Source: JAFDZV01 sp964455525 (lineage in GTDB: Bacteria > Bacteroidota > Ignavibacteria > OLB7). From it: a stretch of 64,000 nucleotides of DNA. The position numbers were made by a program, and so were the translations under genes. Location of the stretch: positions 62,001 through 126,000 of the forward strand of contig CAYVWR010000002.1 in the NCBI GenBank assembly GCA_964455525.1. The letters are read 5' to 3'. Positions 1 to 8,999 of the stretch are shown one piece after another. The notes beneath the pieces were generated by a model. It made no database searches. It was not told the origin of the DNA and was given only the letters and a program-made list of their open reading frames with translations. Within the stretch, counting starts at the first letter, position 1; each line of letters begins with the position of its first letter.

Positions 1-1869
1 GGCGTCTATGACTCCCGCATCGATTCCACCCTGCGTATAGATTCGCTCCCCTATGCGCCGATGCAGATCGTGCGCTTTGATGATCCCGCCGATCCTGCCA
101 GGCCGACCGATACGCTCACGGTGTGGCCTGCCTATTATCGTTATACCTTCAACGATGCAGGGGTGGCGGTCGATTCGGTTCTGATAACGCCGGATGCCAC
201 GCTACGCCTGGAACGGCACCCGTACTACCGGAAGTTCGAGGTGGTGAACCGGTACGAGATCGGCCGCTATATCACCCCCTATGGAAATGGGCTGAACCTG
301 GGCGATGGCTTCGTCTGGACCTTTGATGTCACCGACTACCGGACATTGCTGGCGGACTCGGTGCGGCTGGTGTCGATAAACTCGCAGGAGCTTGTCGATA
401 TCGAGTTCGAGATGATCGCCGGTGTGCCGCCGCGCGACCCGATCGCGGTGGAGAATCTCTGGGTGGGCGCTCCGGCCTATGGCACAAGCACCCCGATCGA
501 GAACTTTCTGGCCCCGCGCGAGGTGAAGATCCGTCCCGATGCTGCAAATGTCCGTCTCAAGATGCGTAGCACCGGGCATGGGTTCGGTGGCACCGAGAAT
601 TGCGCGGAGTTCTGCCCCAAGGAGCATAGCATCCTTGTCGATGGCACCGAGCGTTTCAAGCGGATTCTCTGGAAGGATGATTGCGGCCTCAATCCGGTCT
701 ATCCGCAAGGGGGAACCTGGGTCTACAACCGCGCCAACTGGTGCCCCGGCGATGCCGTGCCGACCTATGATTTCGAGCTGACCCCGTATGTGACGCCGGG
801 AGGCAGCGCTACGCTGGATTACAACGTGCAGCCATATACGTGGAATGGCGTCGGCAGCACGCCGTATTATGCCATCGAAACCCAGCTTGTAAGCTACTCG
901 GCGCCCAACTTCACGCTCGATGCATCTGTGGAGGCTATCAAGTCGCCGAGCACTGCCGATGCATACAAGCGGATGAACCCCATCTGCAACAACCCGCTCA
1001 TCACCATCAGGAATACCGGCACAACCCCGCTGACCAGCCTGAAGATCACCTATGGCGTTGCCGGCGCACAGCAGAGCGTCCATACCTGGACCGGCACTCT
1101 CGGATTTCTGGAAAGCGCCGATGTGCAGCTTGGCGCGATATCGTGGGGAAGTGGCGAGAAGACGTTCGTGGTAACCATCAGCGAGCCGAACGGCGGCCAG
1201 GATCAGTACGCGAACAATAACACGATGAGCGCGGCTTTTACCGCTCCGCCGGTATATCCGTCCGGGATCATCCTGGAATTGAGGACCAATAACAACGGCT
1301 ATGAGACGAGCTACGAGCTTCGCAATGCCGATGGGTCGCTGGTATTCTCCCGCCATGATCTCCAGGATGCCACAACCTATCGCGACACGTTGAACCTGCC
1401 GGATGGTTGCTACGAGTTCCGTCTGCTGGATGAGGGGGGCGATGGCCTTGACTGGTGGGCCAACAGAAGCTCCGCCGGCACGGGCCTGATGCGCATCCGC
1501 CGCGCCAGCAACAATGCCGTTATCAGAACCTTTGGCGCTGATTTCGGGTCGGAGATCTATCAGCAGTTCACCGTCGGATACGATCTCTCGTCGGTCGAGG
1601 AGAGTCCGGCGCCGGCCGGGGAGGAGCAGGTGCGGATCTTTCCGAACCCAACGCCGGGGGAGTTCTCGGTGGATCTCCGCCTTGGTAGCTCGCAGGATGT
1701 GACGGTTGCCATCCGCGATATGCTCGGCAAGACGATCAACGAGCGCACAGTGAAGAACGTAACGGCCCAGACGCTCTGGTTCGATATCTCGGGGCAGCCC
1801 CCCGGCGTCTATGTTGTCGCCGTTCAGACCAAGAGCGGGATCACCAGCCGCAAGGTGGTGGTGCGCTAG
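1..1869 (+). CDS. PNGase F-like secreted protein with T9SS sorting tail (5' partial)
   Basis: The frame is open from the first base, so the gene starts upstream of the window; the Met at 61 is probably internal. The visible N-terminal part matches the peptide-N-glycosidase F fold: IGRYITPYGNGLNLG, FVWTFDVTDY and the stretch ending in GVPPRDPI are typical of its first jelly-roll domain. A second domain follows with GHGFGGTENCAEFC and NPVYPQGGTWVYNRANWCPG, typical of the C-terminal PNGase F domain. A CARDB/Ig-like stretch and a beta-rich domain come next, then a T9SS type A tail beginning VRIFPNPTPGEFSV and ending in basic residues (RKVVVR). PNGase F releases N-glycans from glycoproteins; this protein is therefore probably an exported, surface or secreted deglycosylase. 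Catalytic residues were not mapped one by one, so activity is inferred from the family. Family assignment is fairly secure. Confidence 0.85.
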   Translation, partial: GVYDSRIDSTLRIDSLPYAPMQIVRFDDPADPARPTDTLTVWPAYYRYTFNDAGVAVDSVLITPDATLRLERHPYYRKFEVVNRYEIGRYITPYGNGLNLGDGFVWTFDVTDYRTLLADSVRLVSINSQELVDIEFEMIAGVPPRDPIAVENLWVGAPAYGTSTPIENFLAPREVKIRPDAANVRLKMRSTGHGFGGTENCAEFCPKEHSILVDGTERFKRILWKDDCGLNPVYPQGGTWVYNRANWCPGDAVPTYDFELTPYVTPGGSATLDYNVQPYTWNGVGSTPYYAIETQLVSYSAPNFTLDASVEAIKSPSTADAYKRMNPICNNPLITIRNTGTTPLTSLKITYGVAGAQQSVHTWTGTLGFLESADVQLGAISWGSGEKTFVVTISEPNGGQDQYANNNTMSAAFTAPPVYPSGIILELRTNNNGYETSYELRNADGSLVFSRHDLQDATTYRDTLNLPDGCYEFRLLDEGGDGLDWWANRSSAGTGLMRIRRASNNAVIRTFGADFGSEIYQQFTVGYDLSSVEESPAPAGEEQVRIFPNPTPGEFSVDLRLGSSQDVTVAIRDMLGKTINERTVKNVTAQTLWFDISGQPPGVYVVAVQTKSGITSRKVVVR

Positions 1870-2022
1870 AGAAATGGTCGTGTGGCACGATCGTGCGCCG
1901 GCTTCGGACTCCTCCGAGGTCGGCGCATTTGCTTTGAATGCCCATGCACCGCTGTGGCGTGGAATTTGTGATTGCTACCATATGCAGGGTATGGTGATGA
2001 ACATGTTGTATGGAGGGCGATC

Positions 2023-2304
2023 ATGGCTGGCGAACCGATCAAGGCGAAAAAAAATAAACAGGAAGACAAGCCGGGCCTTCCTCTGTTCGAGGAGAAGCCG
2101 GAGCTGGGCGATGAGGAACAGGCGGCGGAGATAACCGAGACAAATCAGGAGCTGGATCGGCAGCTCGGCTTCGATCCGGCCGATGGCGATCCTGAGAGTT
2201 CCATTGGACCGGATCACTCGGTGGATGAGCGGATGCCGGTCGGCTCCGAAAGCCCGGAGGACAAGGCGCAGGATATCATCAACAGCGGTGTTATCTGGTC
2301 CTAG
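2023..2304 (+). CDS. Small acidic hypothetical protein
   Basis: A 93-residue protein. I place the start at the ATG at 2023 because GGAGG lies at 2012-2016; an in-frame start at 1972 would add 17 unlikely residues. The N-terminus is Lys-rich (IKAKKNKQ) and the rest is strongly acidic and low in hydrophobic residues (GDEEQAAEITETNQE), so it is probably soluble and partly disordered. It has no signal peptide, membrane segment or Cys. I do not recognise a family. It stands alone between the T9SS cargo gene and the convergent thrS gene. Confidence 0.55.
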   Translation: MAGEPIKAKKNKQEDKPGLPLFEEKPELGDEEQAAEITETNQELDRQLGFDPADGDPESSIGPDHSVDERMPVGSESPEDKAQDIINSGVIWS

Positions 2305-2382
2305 ATCGGCCCGATTCCGCCGTCCGATTTGTTGCCGGTCGGTTCGGCACGAGAGATCGTGGAGTGCTTGGCGCAAACGCAA

Positions 2383-2408
2383 ACGGGACGCGAATGTTCG
2401 CGTCCCGT
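2383..2408. terminator. Hairpin between convergent small gene and thrS
   Basis: Perfect inverted repeat ACGGGACGCG / CGCGTCCCGT around a short AATGTT loop. It lies about 80 bases after the small plus-strand gene and about 100 bases after thrS. On the minus strand it is followed by TTTGCGTTTGC, only weakly T-rich. It may serve both converging transcripts. Confidence 0.55.
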
Positions 2409-2506
2409 TGCGTGTATCGATGTCGTTATACAGCAGAGGGAGCGTGCCACTGGGCCATGTCCGCCCTATGGCCGCATCCCGATCCACCGCACAGCGTTCG
2501 ATATTC

Positions 2507-4549
2507 CTATGCGATCCCCTCGTTCCGGGCATCCGGGACGGCGTGTTCTATTGTCATCTCGTCGTCGATCTCCACAGCCGCCGAGGCCGTCCGCATACGC
2601 TCCTGTGCCTGCGCAGCGATCTTCTTCACATCGTTCAGATCGGCAAACTCCACGATAAGCTCCTCGATCGAGCAGCTTCCCCTGTCGCCTTCGCCATGCA
2701 CCCGCACGGATGCCGAGCCGCTGGATTGCTCCTTTTCGCCGACGATCAGCATAAAGGGGATCTTCTGAAGCTCCGCCTCGCGAATCTTGTAGCCGAGCTT
2801 TTCGTTGCGTTCATCGACTTCGGTACGGAACCCGGCATCGCGTAACTGCTGATGCACCTTCTTTGCGTAGTCAATGTAATGCTCCGAGAGCGGAAGGACG
2901 ATCGCCTGCACGGGCGCCAGCCAGAATGGGAAGTTCCCGGCGTAATGCTCGATCAGCACGCCGATAAACCGTTCCAGCGAGCCAAAGGGGGCGCGGTGGA
3001 TCATTACCGGGCGATGTTTGGCGCCGTCGGCACCGGTATATTCCAGATTGAACCGCTCCGGCAGGATATAATCGAGCTGCACCGTGCCAAGCTGCCACTC
3101 GCGGCCAATCGCATCCCGCACCATGAAGTCGATCTTCGGACCATAGAATGCCCCCTCGCCGGTCTCGATCGTATAGTTCAGATGAGCGATCTCGGCCACC
3201 TCCTGAAGAATACGCTGGGACTGTTCCCAAAGCTCGTCGTGACCGGCGTACTTGGATCTGTCCTCCGGGTCGCGGAAGGAGAGCTGGGTCTTGAAATCGC
3301 TGAACCCAAGCACGCTCATCACAAATCTGATAAGGTCGAGCACGCCGAGAAGCTCCTCGCGCACCTGATCGGGGCGTACGAAGAGGTGGGAGTCGTCTAC
3401 CGTAAAGGACCGAACGCGGGTAAGGCCATTCAACTGCCCCGATTTCTCGTAGCGGTAGACCGTCCCGAACTCCGCCAGACGCACCGGCAGATCGCGATAG
3501 CTGCGCGGCTTGCTTGCGTAGATATGGCAGTGGTGCGGGCAGTTCATCGGCTTCAGGAGATATTCCTCTCCCTCCTCAAGATGGATCGGTGTGAACTGGC
3601 TCTCGGCGTAATACGGGTAATGGCCGCTGGTGCGATACAGGTCCAGGTTGCCGATATGGGGCGTTACTACCGGGAGATAATCGCGTTTGCGCTGCTCGTT
3701 GCGCAGGAAGTTCTCAAGCGTCTCGCGCAGCACGGTGCCCTTGGGAAGCCAGATCGGCAGGCCCTGGCCGATCTCCGGCGTTATCATAAAGAGTTCAAGC
3801 TCGCGGCCAAGCTTGCGGTGATCGCGCTTTTTTGCCTCCTCCAGCATCGTCATATGCTCGTCGAGCAGCCCCTTCTTCGGGAAGGTGATGCCATAGATCC
3901 GCTGCAACTGCTTCCGCTTGATATCGCCACGCCAGTAGGCCGAGGAGACCGAGAGCAGCTTTGCCGCCTTGATGCGCCCGGTGGAGGGAAGATGTGTTCC
4001 CCGGCAGAGATCGGTGAAATTCCCCTGCTGGTACAGGGTGATCTCACGACCTCGGAACTCGTCGAGCAGCTCCAGCTTGTACTCGTCCCCCTTCTGGCGG
4101 AAGAACTCCACGGCATCCTCCCAGGAGATCGGGATGCGCGAGAAGCTGTTATCCTGCTTGGCAAGCTCCGCCATCTTCTTTTCGATCCTCTCCAGATCTT
4201 CCGGCGTCAGCATATGCCCGCCAGCGATATCCATATCGTAATAGAAGCCGTTCTCGATGGGAGGCCCGATGCCGAACTTGGTGCCGGGATAGAGCGATTC
4301 CACCGCCTCGGCCATAAGATGCGCCGAGGAGTGCCAGAAGATCGCCTTGCCTTCGCCATCGTTGAAGGTCACGATTCGGATATGCGCGTCCTCTTCAATC
4401 GGGCGGCTTAGATCGTATGGCTGGTCGTTTACAAAGATGCCAACGGCCTCGCGGGCCAGACCCTGCGAGATTGATTGCGCGATTGCCATTCCCGTGCTGC
4501 CACGCTCATACTGGCGGGCGGAGCCATCGGGCAGCGTAATATGAATCAT
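2507..4549 (-). CDS. thrS: Threonine--tRNA ligase
   Basis: Charges tRNA-Thr with threonine in the cytoplasm. I use the ATG at 4549, giving MIHITLPDGS, the usual start of the TGS domain; an upstream ATG at 4579 would add ten residues. The order is TGS domain (about 1-60), editing domain with HSSAHLMAEAV and DLCRGTHLP, class II catalytic core with MNCPHHCHIYASKPRSYRDL and FTVDDSHLF, and an anticodon-binding domain near VLPLSEHYIDYAKKV. The protein has about 680 residues, roughly 35 longer than E. coli ThrRS. The extra part is an acidic tail after the conserved end (IEELIVEFADL), finishing EIDDEMTIEHAVPDARNEG. Function is secure; the role of the tail is unknown. Confidence 0.97.
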   Translation of the reverse strand: MIHITLPDGSARQYERGSTGMAIAQSISQGLAREAVGIFVNDQPYDLSRPIEEDAHIRIVTFNDGEGKAIFWHSSAHLMAEAVESLYPGTKFGIGPPIENGFYYDMDIAGGHMLTPEDLERIEKKMAELAKQDNSFSRIPISWEDAVEFFRQKGDEYKLELLDEFRGREITLYQQGNFTDLCRGTHLPSTGRIKAAKLLSVSSAYWRGDIKRKQLQRIYGITFPKKGLLDEHMTMLEEAKKRDHRKLGRELELFMITPEIGQGLPIWLPKGTVLRETLENFLRNEQRKRDYLPVVTPHIGNLDLYRTSGHYPYYAESQFTPIHLEEGEEYLLKPMNCPHHCHIYASKPRSYRDLPVRLAEFGTVYRYEKSGQLNGLTRVRSFTVDDSHLFVRPDQVREELLGVLDLIRFVMSVLGFSDFKTQLSFRDPEDRSKYAGHDELWEQSQRILQEVAEIAHLNYTIETGEGAFYGPKIDFMVRDAIGREWQLGTVQLDYILPERFNLEYTGADGAKHRPVMIHRAPFGSLERFIGVLIEHYAGNFPFWLAPVQAIVLPLSEHYIDYAKKVHQQLRDAGFRTEVDERNEKLGYKIREAELQKIPFMLIVGEKEQSSGSASVRVHGEGDRGSCSIEELIVEFADLNDVKKIAAQAQERMRTASAAVEIDDEMTIEHAVPDARNEGIA

Positions 4550-5632
4550 GTACACTGTCCTGAAATGCAAACAGGGCATAAGAACGCACGCCTGTACACG
4601 CTCTTTGCCCTGCTCGGTTCAGAGATTCCACTGGTAGCCATTACAACAGGCGTGCTTGTTAACGTGCTGCCAAGATAGGCAGGGGAGGCAGAGGGATGCA
4701 AGAGGCAATGCTATAAAATGCATGGTCCAATCAGGTGGCTGAAAGGAATCAGGTTGTCCGATTGATCCCGGACCTGGCCCCCTGGCTCCATTGCCGGCTG
4801 CCATGATGCGAAACATCGAATCTGGATGATACGTGCTCTTCTGTATGTATTCTATTCGATCCGCATCGTTCGTAGGAAATGCGATCGCATGATGCCTGTA
4901 AATGTCTATCTGATTTTTGCGAAGGTGTATGTGAATGTATATATGTTGTCCGATGTGAGTCCTGAAACGATACCCTGACACAGAGATGGTTATGCGCCGC
5001 GCTTGAATAATAAATCCGAATGGAAAAGCGTTCGTGTGAATATCCCTTTTCTTTTTTTTCGCATATCCTTTTGCTGCCGTATTTGTAGTATCGCCACCCT
5101 GGCATTTTTTTGCGGGGCAGTGATCCTTCAAGCGCCGGAATGCTGGCCTGTAGCGGTTCACTCGCTTGCAGGCCGAATGTTCAACAGATGAGAAGAACAT
5201 AAATCCATGCTGATAATGAATTTGCGATATATCTCCGTAGTCTGATTTTTTTTTTGGATGTTTCTGCCCGTCCATCAATAGCTCCTGATCGGTGCCGCAA
5301 ATTTCATATGGGTGAACGGGACTTCATCCGGCCGGGCCTTTCCTGCTGGCTGGCTCTGCTTGCCACCGAAGGGGAGGGCTTATTCATAGCGGAGATCCGG
5401 TCTTCCTTGTAAAGCTCCGTCAGGCATGGGGGAGTTCATCCGTTCGTACGGGTGTAGGGCATAGGCGAAACCCACATTACAGGGGAGGACTATTATTGAA
5501 GGAATAGCTGTTGGAAGCGCCCCCCGTTCCTTTGGTGGATGGTGTTGTTCTGGGATCATCTGCAAGAAGCATTGTTTTCTGCTTCACAGATCATCACGCA
5601 TCGGTGAGCGATCGCCAGCGTAACTTTGCCGC
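4550..5632. other. Long intergenic region between divergent thrS and MFS gene
   Basis: Almost 1.1 kb with no convincing gene. It is clearly more A+T-rich than its neighbours and holds homopolymer runs (T9 near 5049-5057 and T10 near 5246). The open frames on the minus strand have biased, low-complexity composition and no recognisable motif. It must contain the promoters of thrS and the MFS gene, but I cannot place them. I see no tRNA or riboswitch fold. Confidence 0.5.
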
Positions 5633-6967
5633 ATGTTAGAGCAGATCAGACGGCGGTTGTTGGGGCCTCCCGCCCCCGAAAGCGAAGAAGCCGGTGTGAT
5701 GAGCGGATATCCGCATTTCCGCCGGAACTATCTGCTCGGCATCGCCAACGGCGTGCTCTTCAATAACGGCCTCTCCTTCTTCAACCGGACCACCATCATC
5801 CCGGTGTTCCTCTCCTCGCTTGGCGCGCCAAGCGTTCTTATCTCGCTGACGGCTCTGTTCGAGTCGCTCGGCTGGCATCTGCCACAGCTCTTCGCCTCCA
5901 AGTTTGTCGTGCATAAACCTATCAAGCTTCCGCTCTACCGATGGGCGGCAGTGATACGGGTGATCGGTCTGGTGATGGCCGTGGGCGCGGCATTGCTTGC
6001 TGCGAGCGAGCCTTTCTGGGCATTGTTCCTCTTTGTGCTTGGTTATGGCATCTTCGCCGTCGCGGGCGGTTTTGCGGGGCTTGTTTTTACCGAGGTGCTG
6101 GCAAAAACCTGTCCGAAGGAGAAGCGTGGGAGCTATTTCGGCTGGCGTGCCATCCTGAGCGGTATCGTTGGGCTGTATCTCGGGGTGAACCTGATCCGTC
6201 CGATCTTCACCGGCTTTGCCTTTCCCTACACCTTCCTGATCGTTTTTGCGATCGGCACCATCCTGATCGCGATCAGCTTCTATCTCTTTATGCTTCAGAA
6301 GGAGCCGGTGCAGACGGAGCTTCCGCCGAAACGAACGCTCAAGGCGCAGCTTACCACGGCGCGGGGCATCCTGAGGTCCAACCATGCCTTCAGGCGCTTT
6401 GTCGCGTTCCGGGCCTTGATGATGCTCTGGTTCGCAGGAGTGCCGTTTTATATGCTCTTTGCCAAGGATCGGCTTGGTGCTACCGAAGCGGAGATCGGCA
6501 CCTATATCTCCTGGGAATTTGCAGGGCTGATCGTGGCAAATCTTCTCTGGAGCTTTCTGTCGAATCGGGTCGGCAACCGAACCCTCCTGATCGTCGCGGT
6601 GTCGCTTGGGCTGGTGGTATCGCTTGGCGCGGTTCTCTATGCCGCCGAGCTTCTGCCGCTTCCGGCCTGGAGCTTCGGCGCCATCTTTTTCCTGAGCGCG
6701 GCCGTCGATTCCGGGGTTGGCAACGGGGGCATCAACTATGCCCTGGAGATCGTCCCGGAGCCTGAACGCCCCACCTACATCGGCCTGATGAACTCGATTC
6801 TGGCCGGTGCGCTGATCGTGGCGGGGGTGGCCGGATCGCTCCGCGATCTGATCGGCTATCATGGCCTGTACCTGGTCACTGCCGTTGTGGCGCTCCTGTC
6901 GCTGGTGATGATTCTGCGCCTCCCGGAACCACGCAGGCAGATGAGCATCGGCTCGGCAGTGAGGTGA
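5633..6967 (+). CDS. MFS-family membrane transporter
   Basis: A 444-residue protein made almost entirely of hydrophobic segments separated by short basic loops, consistent with 12 transmembrane helices. After a 30-residue polar N-terminus, helix 1 begins around YLLGIANGVLFNNGLSFF. A central cytoplasmic loop (about 220-250, KEPVQTELPPKRTLKAQL) divides the two halves, as in the major facilitator superfamily. A loop near residue 160 (CPKEKRGSYFGWRAILSG) resembles the loops of MFS proteins that lack a clear substrate assignment. Substrate unknown. The gene stands alone, divergent from thrS. Confidence 0.75.
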   Translation: MLEQIRRRLLGPPAPESEEAGVMSGYPHFRRNYLLGIANGVLFNNGLSFFNRTTIIPVFLSSLGAPSVLISLTALFESLGWHLPQLFASKFVVHKPIKLPLYRWAAVIRVIGLVMAVGAALLAASEPFWALFLFVLGYGIFAVAGGFAGLVFTEVLAKTCPKEKRGSYFGWRAILSGIVGLYLGVNLIRPIFTGFAFPYTFLIVFAIGTILIAISFYLFMLQKEPVQTELPPKRTLKAQLTTARGILRSNHAFRRFVAFRALMMLWFAGVPFYMLFAKDRLGATEAEIGTYISWEFAGLIVANLLWSFLSNRVGNRTLLIVAVSLGLVVSLGAVLYAAELLPLPAWSFGAIFFLSAAVDSGVGNGGINYALEIVPEPERPTYIGLMNSILAGALIVAGVAGSLRDLIGYHGLYLVTAVVALLSLVMILRLPEPRRQMSIGSAVR

Positions 6968-7074
6968 TGTGGCCGAATTGATGCCCCCCCGATCCGGCTG
7001 CACGTAACATATTATAACCCCGCTCGCACACGCCGCAGATGTTCCCCGGTTGTATGGGAGTTCCCGTTGCATTA

Positions 7075-7093
7075 ATTTGGACGAAGTCCAAAT
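7075..7093. promoter_or_regulatory. Perfect 19-bp palindrome upstream of the iron-type cluster
   Basis: ATTTGGACGAAGTCCAAAT: two perfect 8-base arms around GAA, in A+T-rich DNA about 120 bases before the first gene of the imelysin/di-haem cluster. Its size and symmetry suit a dimeric repressor, and the cluster suggests a metal- or redox-responsive one (Fur, DtxR or Rrf2 type). The regulator is inferred, not seen. Confidence 0.5.
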
Positions 7094-7214
7094 AAACTCT
7101 CGGGGACCACATGGACAAACCGGGCGAACGGTGCGACGTTTCGCCATTCTCTCTTCCCATGGCTTGTGCGGTTGGCCCTCTGCCGATCCATGGCCGTTTA
7201 TATCCTGAGGCACA

Positions 7215-7565
7215 ATGGCGCGGTTAAAACCTTTCTGGCTAATTCTGCAGCAGACCCGCAGCGGGTGCATCTCCCGTAATTTCTGCTGCAATACCATACA
7301 GTTTGAATTTGGCAACGTGATGCTCTCGTTCATCCCGGAGGCCTTTCTGCGCTTCGTCAGCTTCGTCGAGGAGATCGATCAGACCGTGTTCGAGCCTCGG
7401 CGTCCCGGCTGTGCCAGAAAGCTGGCGGTGGAGCTGCATCCATCGATCATCGTCATGACGCTCAGCAAGGCCGAGGCAGAGGAACTGCGCGAGCTTGTCT
7501 GTGGGGCGCGAAACGTGATCGAGCTGACCGGCCGTGGCCACCGTCCCCAGTACTGTAATAACTGA
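7215..7565 (+). CDS. Small hypothetical protein at head of iron-type cluster
   Basis: A 116-residue protein with CISRNFCCNTIQFEFGNVML, then aliphatic and aromatic helices (FLRFVSFVEEID) and a C-terminal stretch MTLSKAEAEELREL. The pattern of a short Cys motif followed by 'FGNxxLxFxxxxFxxF' reminds me of small Bacteroidota proteins found beside imelysin genes (DUF6686-like); I recall this and have not checked it. It ends 50 bases before the outer-membrane gene and is probably cotranscribed with it. A minus-strand open frame covers the same bases but has no recognisable feature. Function unknown. Confidence 0.5.
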   Translation: MARLKPFWLILQQTRSGCISRNFCCNTIQFEFGNVMLSFIPEAFLRFVSFVEEIDQTVFEPRRPGCARKLAVELHPSIIVMTLSKAEAEELRELVCGARNVIELTGRGHRPQYCNN

Positions 7566-7614
7566 CCCCTGTATTCTCCTGCTCATTCACTCGGGAATTT
7601 TTCATCAGGCATTC

Positions 7615-8847
7615 ATGAAACGTGCGACTGTTCGCGGAGCGTTGCTCCTATGGCTTCTGCCTCTTCTGCCGGCTGCTACGGCCTATGCTCAGAAGCAGGG
7701 GGAACTTGAGTTCGAGGGATATGCCGTTATCAACTACCTGAAGTATGACTGGGAGACCGACCCGCAGCGTAGGGCGAATTTCGATGTCGAGCGGCTTGCC
7801 TTCGAGGTTGCCTATCAGATCAGCAATAGAATCAGCGTTGAGGCTGAGGTTGAGTTCGAGCATGGCGGGACCGGGGTGACGATGGAGTTCGACAAGTTCG
7901 AGGAGTTCGGCGAGTACGAGCAGGAGGTTGAGAAGGGGGGCGAGGTGGTGCTGGAGAAGCTTGTTGCCAAGATCCGCATCATCCCCGAGTTCAATGTCCG
8001 GCTGGGGCATTTTTATGTGCCGGTGGGATTGCTGAACTCCGACTACGAGCCTGGTAGGTATTTTACGACCAACCGTTCCCAAGCCGAGGAAAACCTGATC
8101 CCCTCGGTCTGGCACGAGACCGGGGTTGGGATCTATGGGGCCTTTGGCGATCTAAGCTATCAGGCGGTGCTTGTCAACGGGCTTGATGCGACCGGGTTCA
8201 GCTCGGCCAGTTGGGTTGCACGCGGGCATCAGACACGCTTCGAGATGGTGAACGCGGAGAACATGGCCGTGGCCGCACGCCTTGAGTACCGCTTCCTTCC
8301 AGGCTCCAGCGTTGGCGCCTCCGGCTACTATGGCAATAGCGCCGATAACAGGCCGAAGCCCGATCTTCTGGTGCCCGCGCATGTTGGCATCGCCGAGGCA
8401 CATGTCGTCTACCAGGATGGGCCGGTAACGGCCAGAGGGCTTCTGCTGTATGGCGCGCTGGAGAATTCCGCCGAGGTCTCCAAGGCCAACCGTAGCCTCT
8501 CGAATAACCTTAATGTGAAACGCACGCCGGTTGGCAGCGCCGCCCTTGGCTGCTTTATCGAGGCCGGCTACGATCTCCTTTCGTTCTTTGCATCGCCCGG
8601 CGCCGATACCGCCTGGTCGCCACGGCTCGATCTGTTCGGCCGCTACGATTTCTACGATACGATGTTCGAGACCGCCGGGGGCATCTTCGACAATCCGCGC
8701 TGGGAACGGAAGGTCTGGACCGCCGGAGTCAATTATCGTCTGGTGCCGGAGTTCATACTCAAGGGGCAGTTCTCGCGGCGCACGCTTGGGCTGGCAGCCA
8801 GCAACCGCGAGGATACCTTCTCGGTTGGCCTCGGGGTACAGATCTAG
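7615..8847 (+). CDS. Outer-membrane beta-barrel (porin-like) protein
   Basis: A 410-residue protein starting at the ATG at 7615 with a clear Sec signal peptide (MKRATVRGALLLWLLPLLPA, cleaved near AYA-Q). The mature part alternates aromatic and polar residues as in a beta-barrel (LEFEGYAVINYLKYDW, RISVEAEVEFEHGG, FNVRLGHFYVPVGLLNS) and ends with a strand closing in VGLGVQI. The motif RLGHFYVPVGLLN is common in phosphate-porin-like barrels of Bacteroidota. It sits between a small protein and an imelysin lipoprotein, so an outer-membrane role in metal uptake is likely. Transport specificity cannot be read from the sequence. Confidence 0.75.
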   Translation: MKRATVRGALLLWLLPLLPAATAYAQKQGELEFEGYAVINYLKYDWETDPQRRANFDVERLAFEVAYQISNRISVEAEVEFEHGGTGVTMEFDKFEEFGEYEQEVEKGGEVVLEKLVAKIRIIPEFNVRLGHFYVPVGLLNSDYEPGRYFTTNRSQAEENLIPSVWHETGVGIYGAFGDLSYQAVLVNGLDATGFSSASWVARGHQTRFEMVNAENMAVAARLEYRFLPGSSVGASGYYGNSADNRPKPDLLVPAHVGIAEAHVVYQDGPVTARGLLLYGALENSAEVSKANRSLSNNLNVKRTPVGSAALGCFIEAGYDLLSFFASPGADTAWSPRLDLFGRYDFYDTMFETAGGIFDNPRWERKVWTAGVNYRLVPEFILKGQFSRRTLGLAASNREDTFSVGLGVQI

Positions 8848-8999
8848 CATTTGTACAGGGGTCGCAGAGAGCCGGGCGCCTCCTATCTGGTTTATCCGAA
8901 CGTGCTCCCTCCGCGCCGTTATCCCGTGGCGGTGGGTATCGTATGTGCGCGGTGTGCCCTGTACGCAGCATCCGTAACTATCATATAAAGGCAGCGATC

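Noticed and set aside
4619..5278. 219-codon minus-strand frame after thrS region
   Set aside because: His/Lys/Ile-rich low-complexity translation, no ribosome binding site, no conserved motif, in A+T-rich intergenic DNA.
5636..7333. Long minus-strand open frame opposite the MFS gene
   Set aside because: Antisense of a clear membrane protein; composition is charged and without motifs. Such mirror frames arise from GC-rich codon use. The same applies to long frames opposite thrS, the aminotransferase, fabF, rlmD and the RHS gene.
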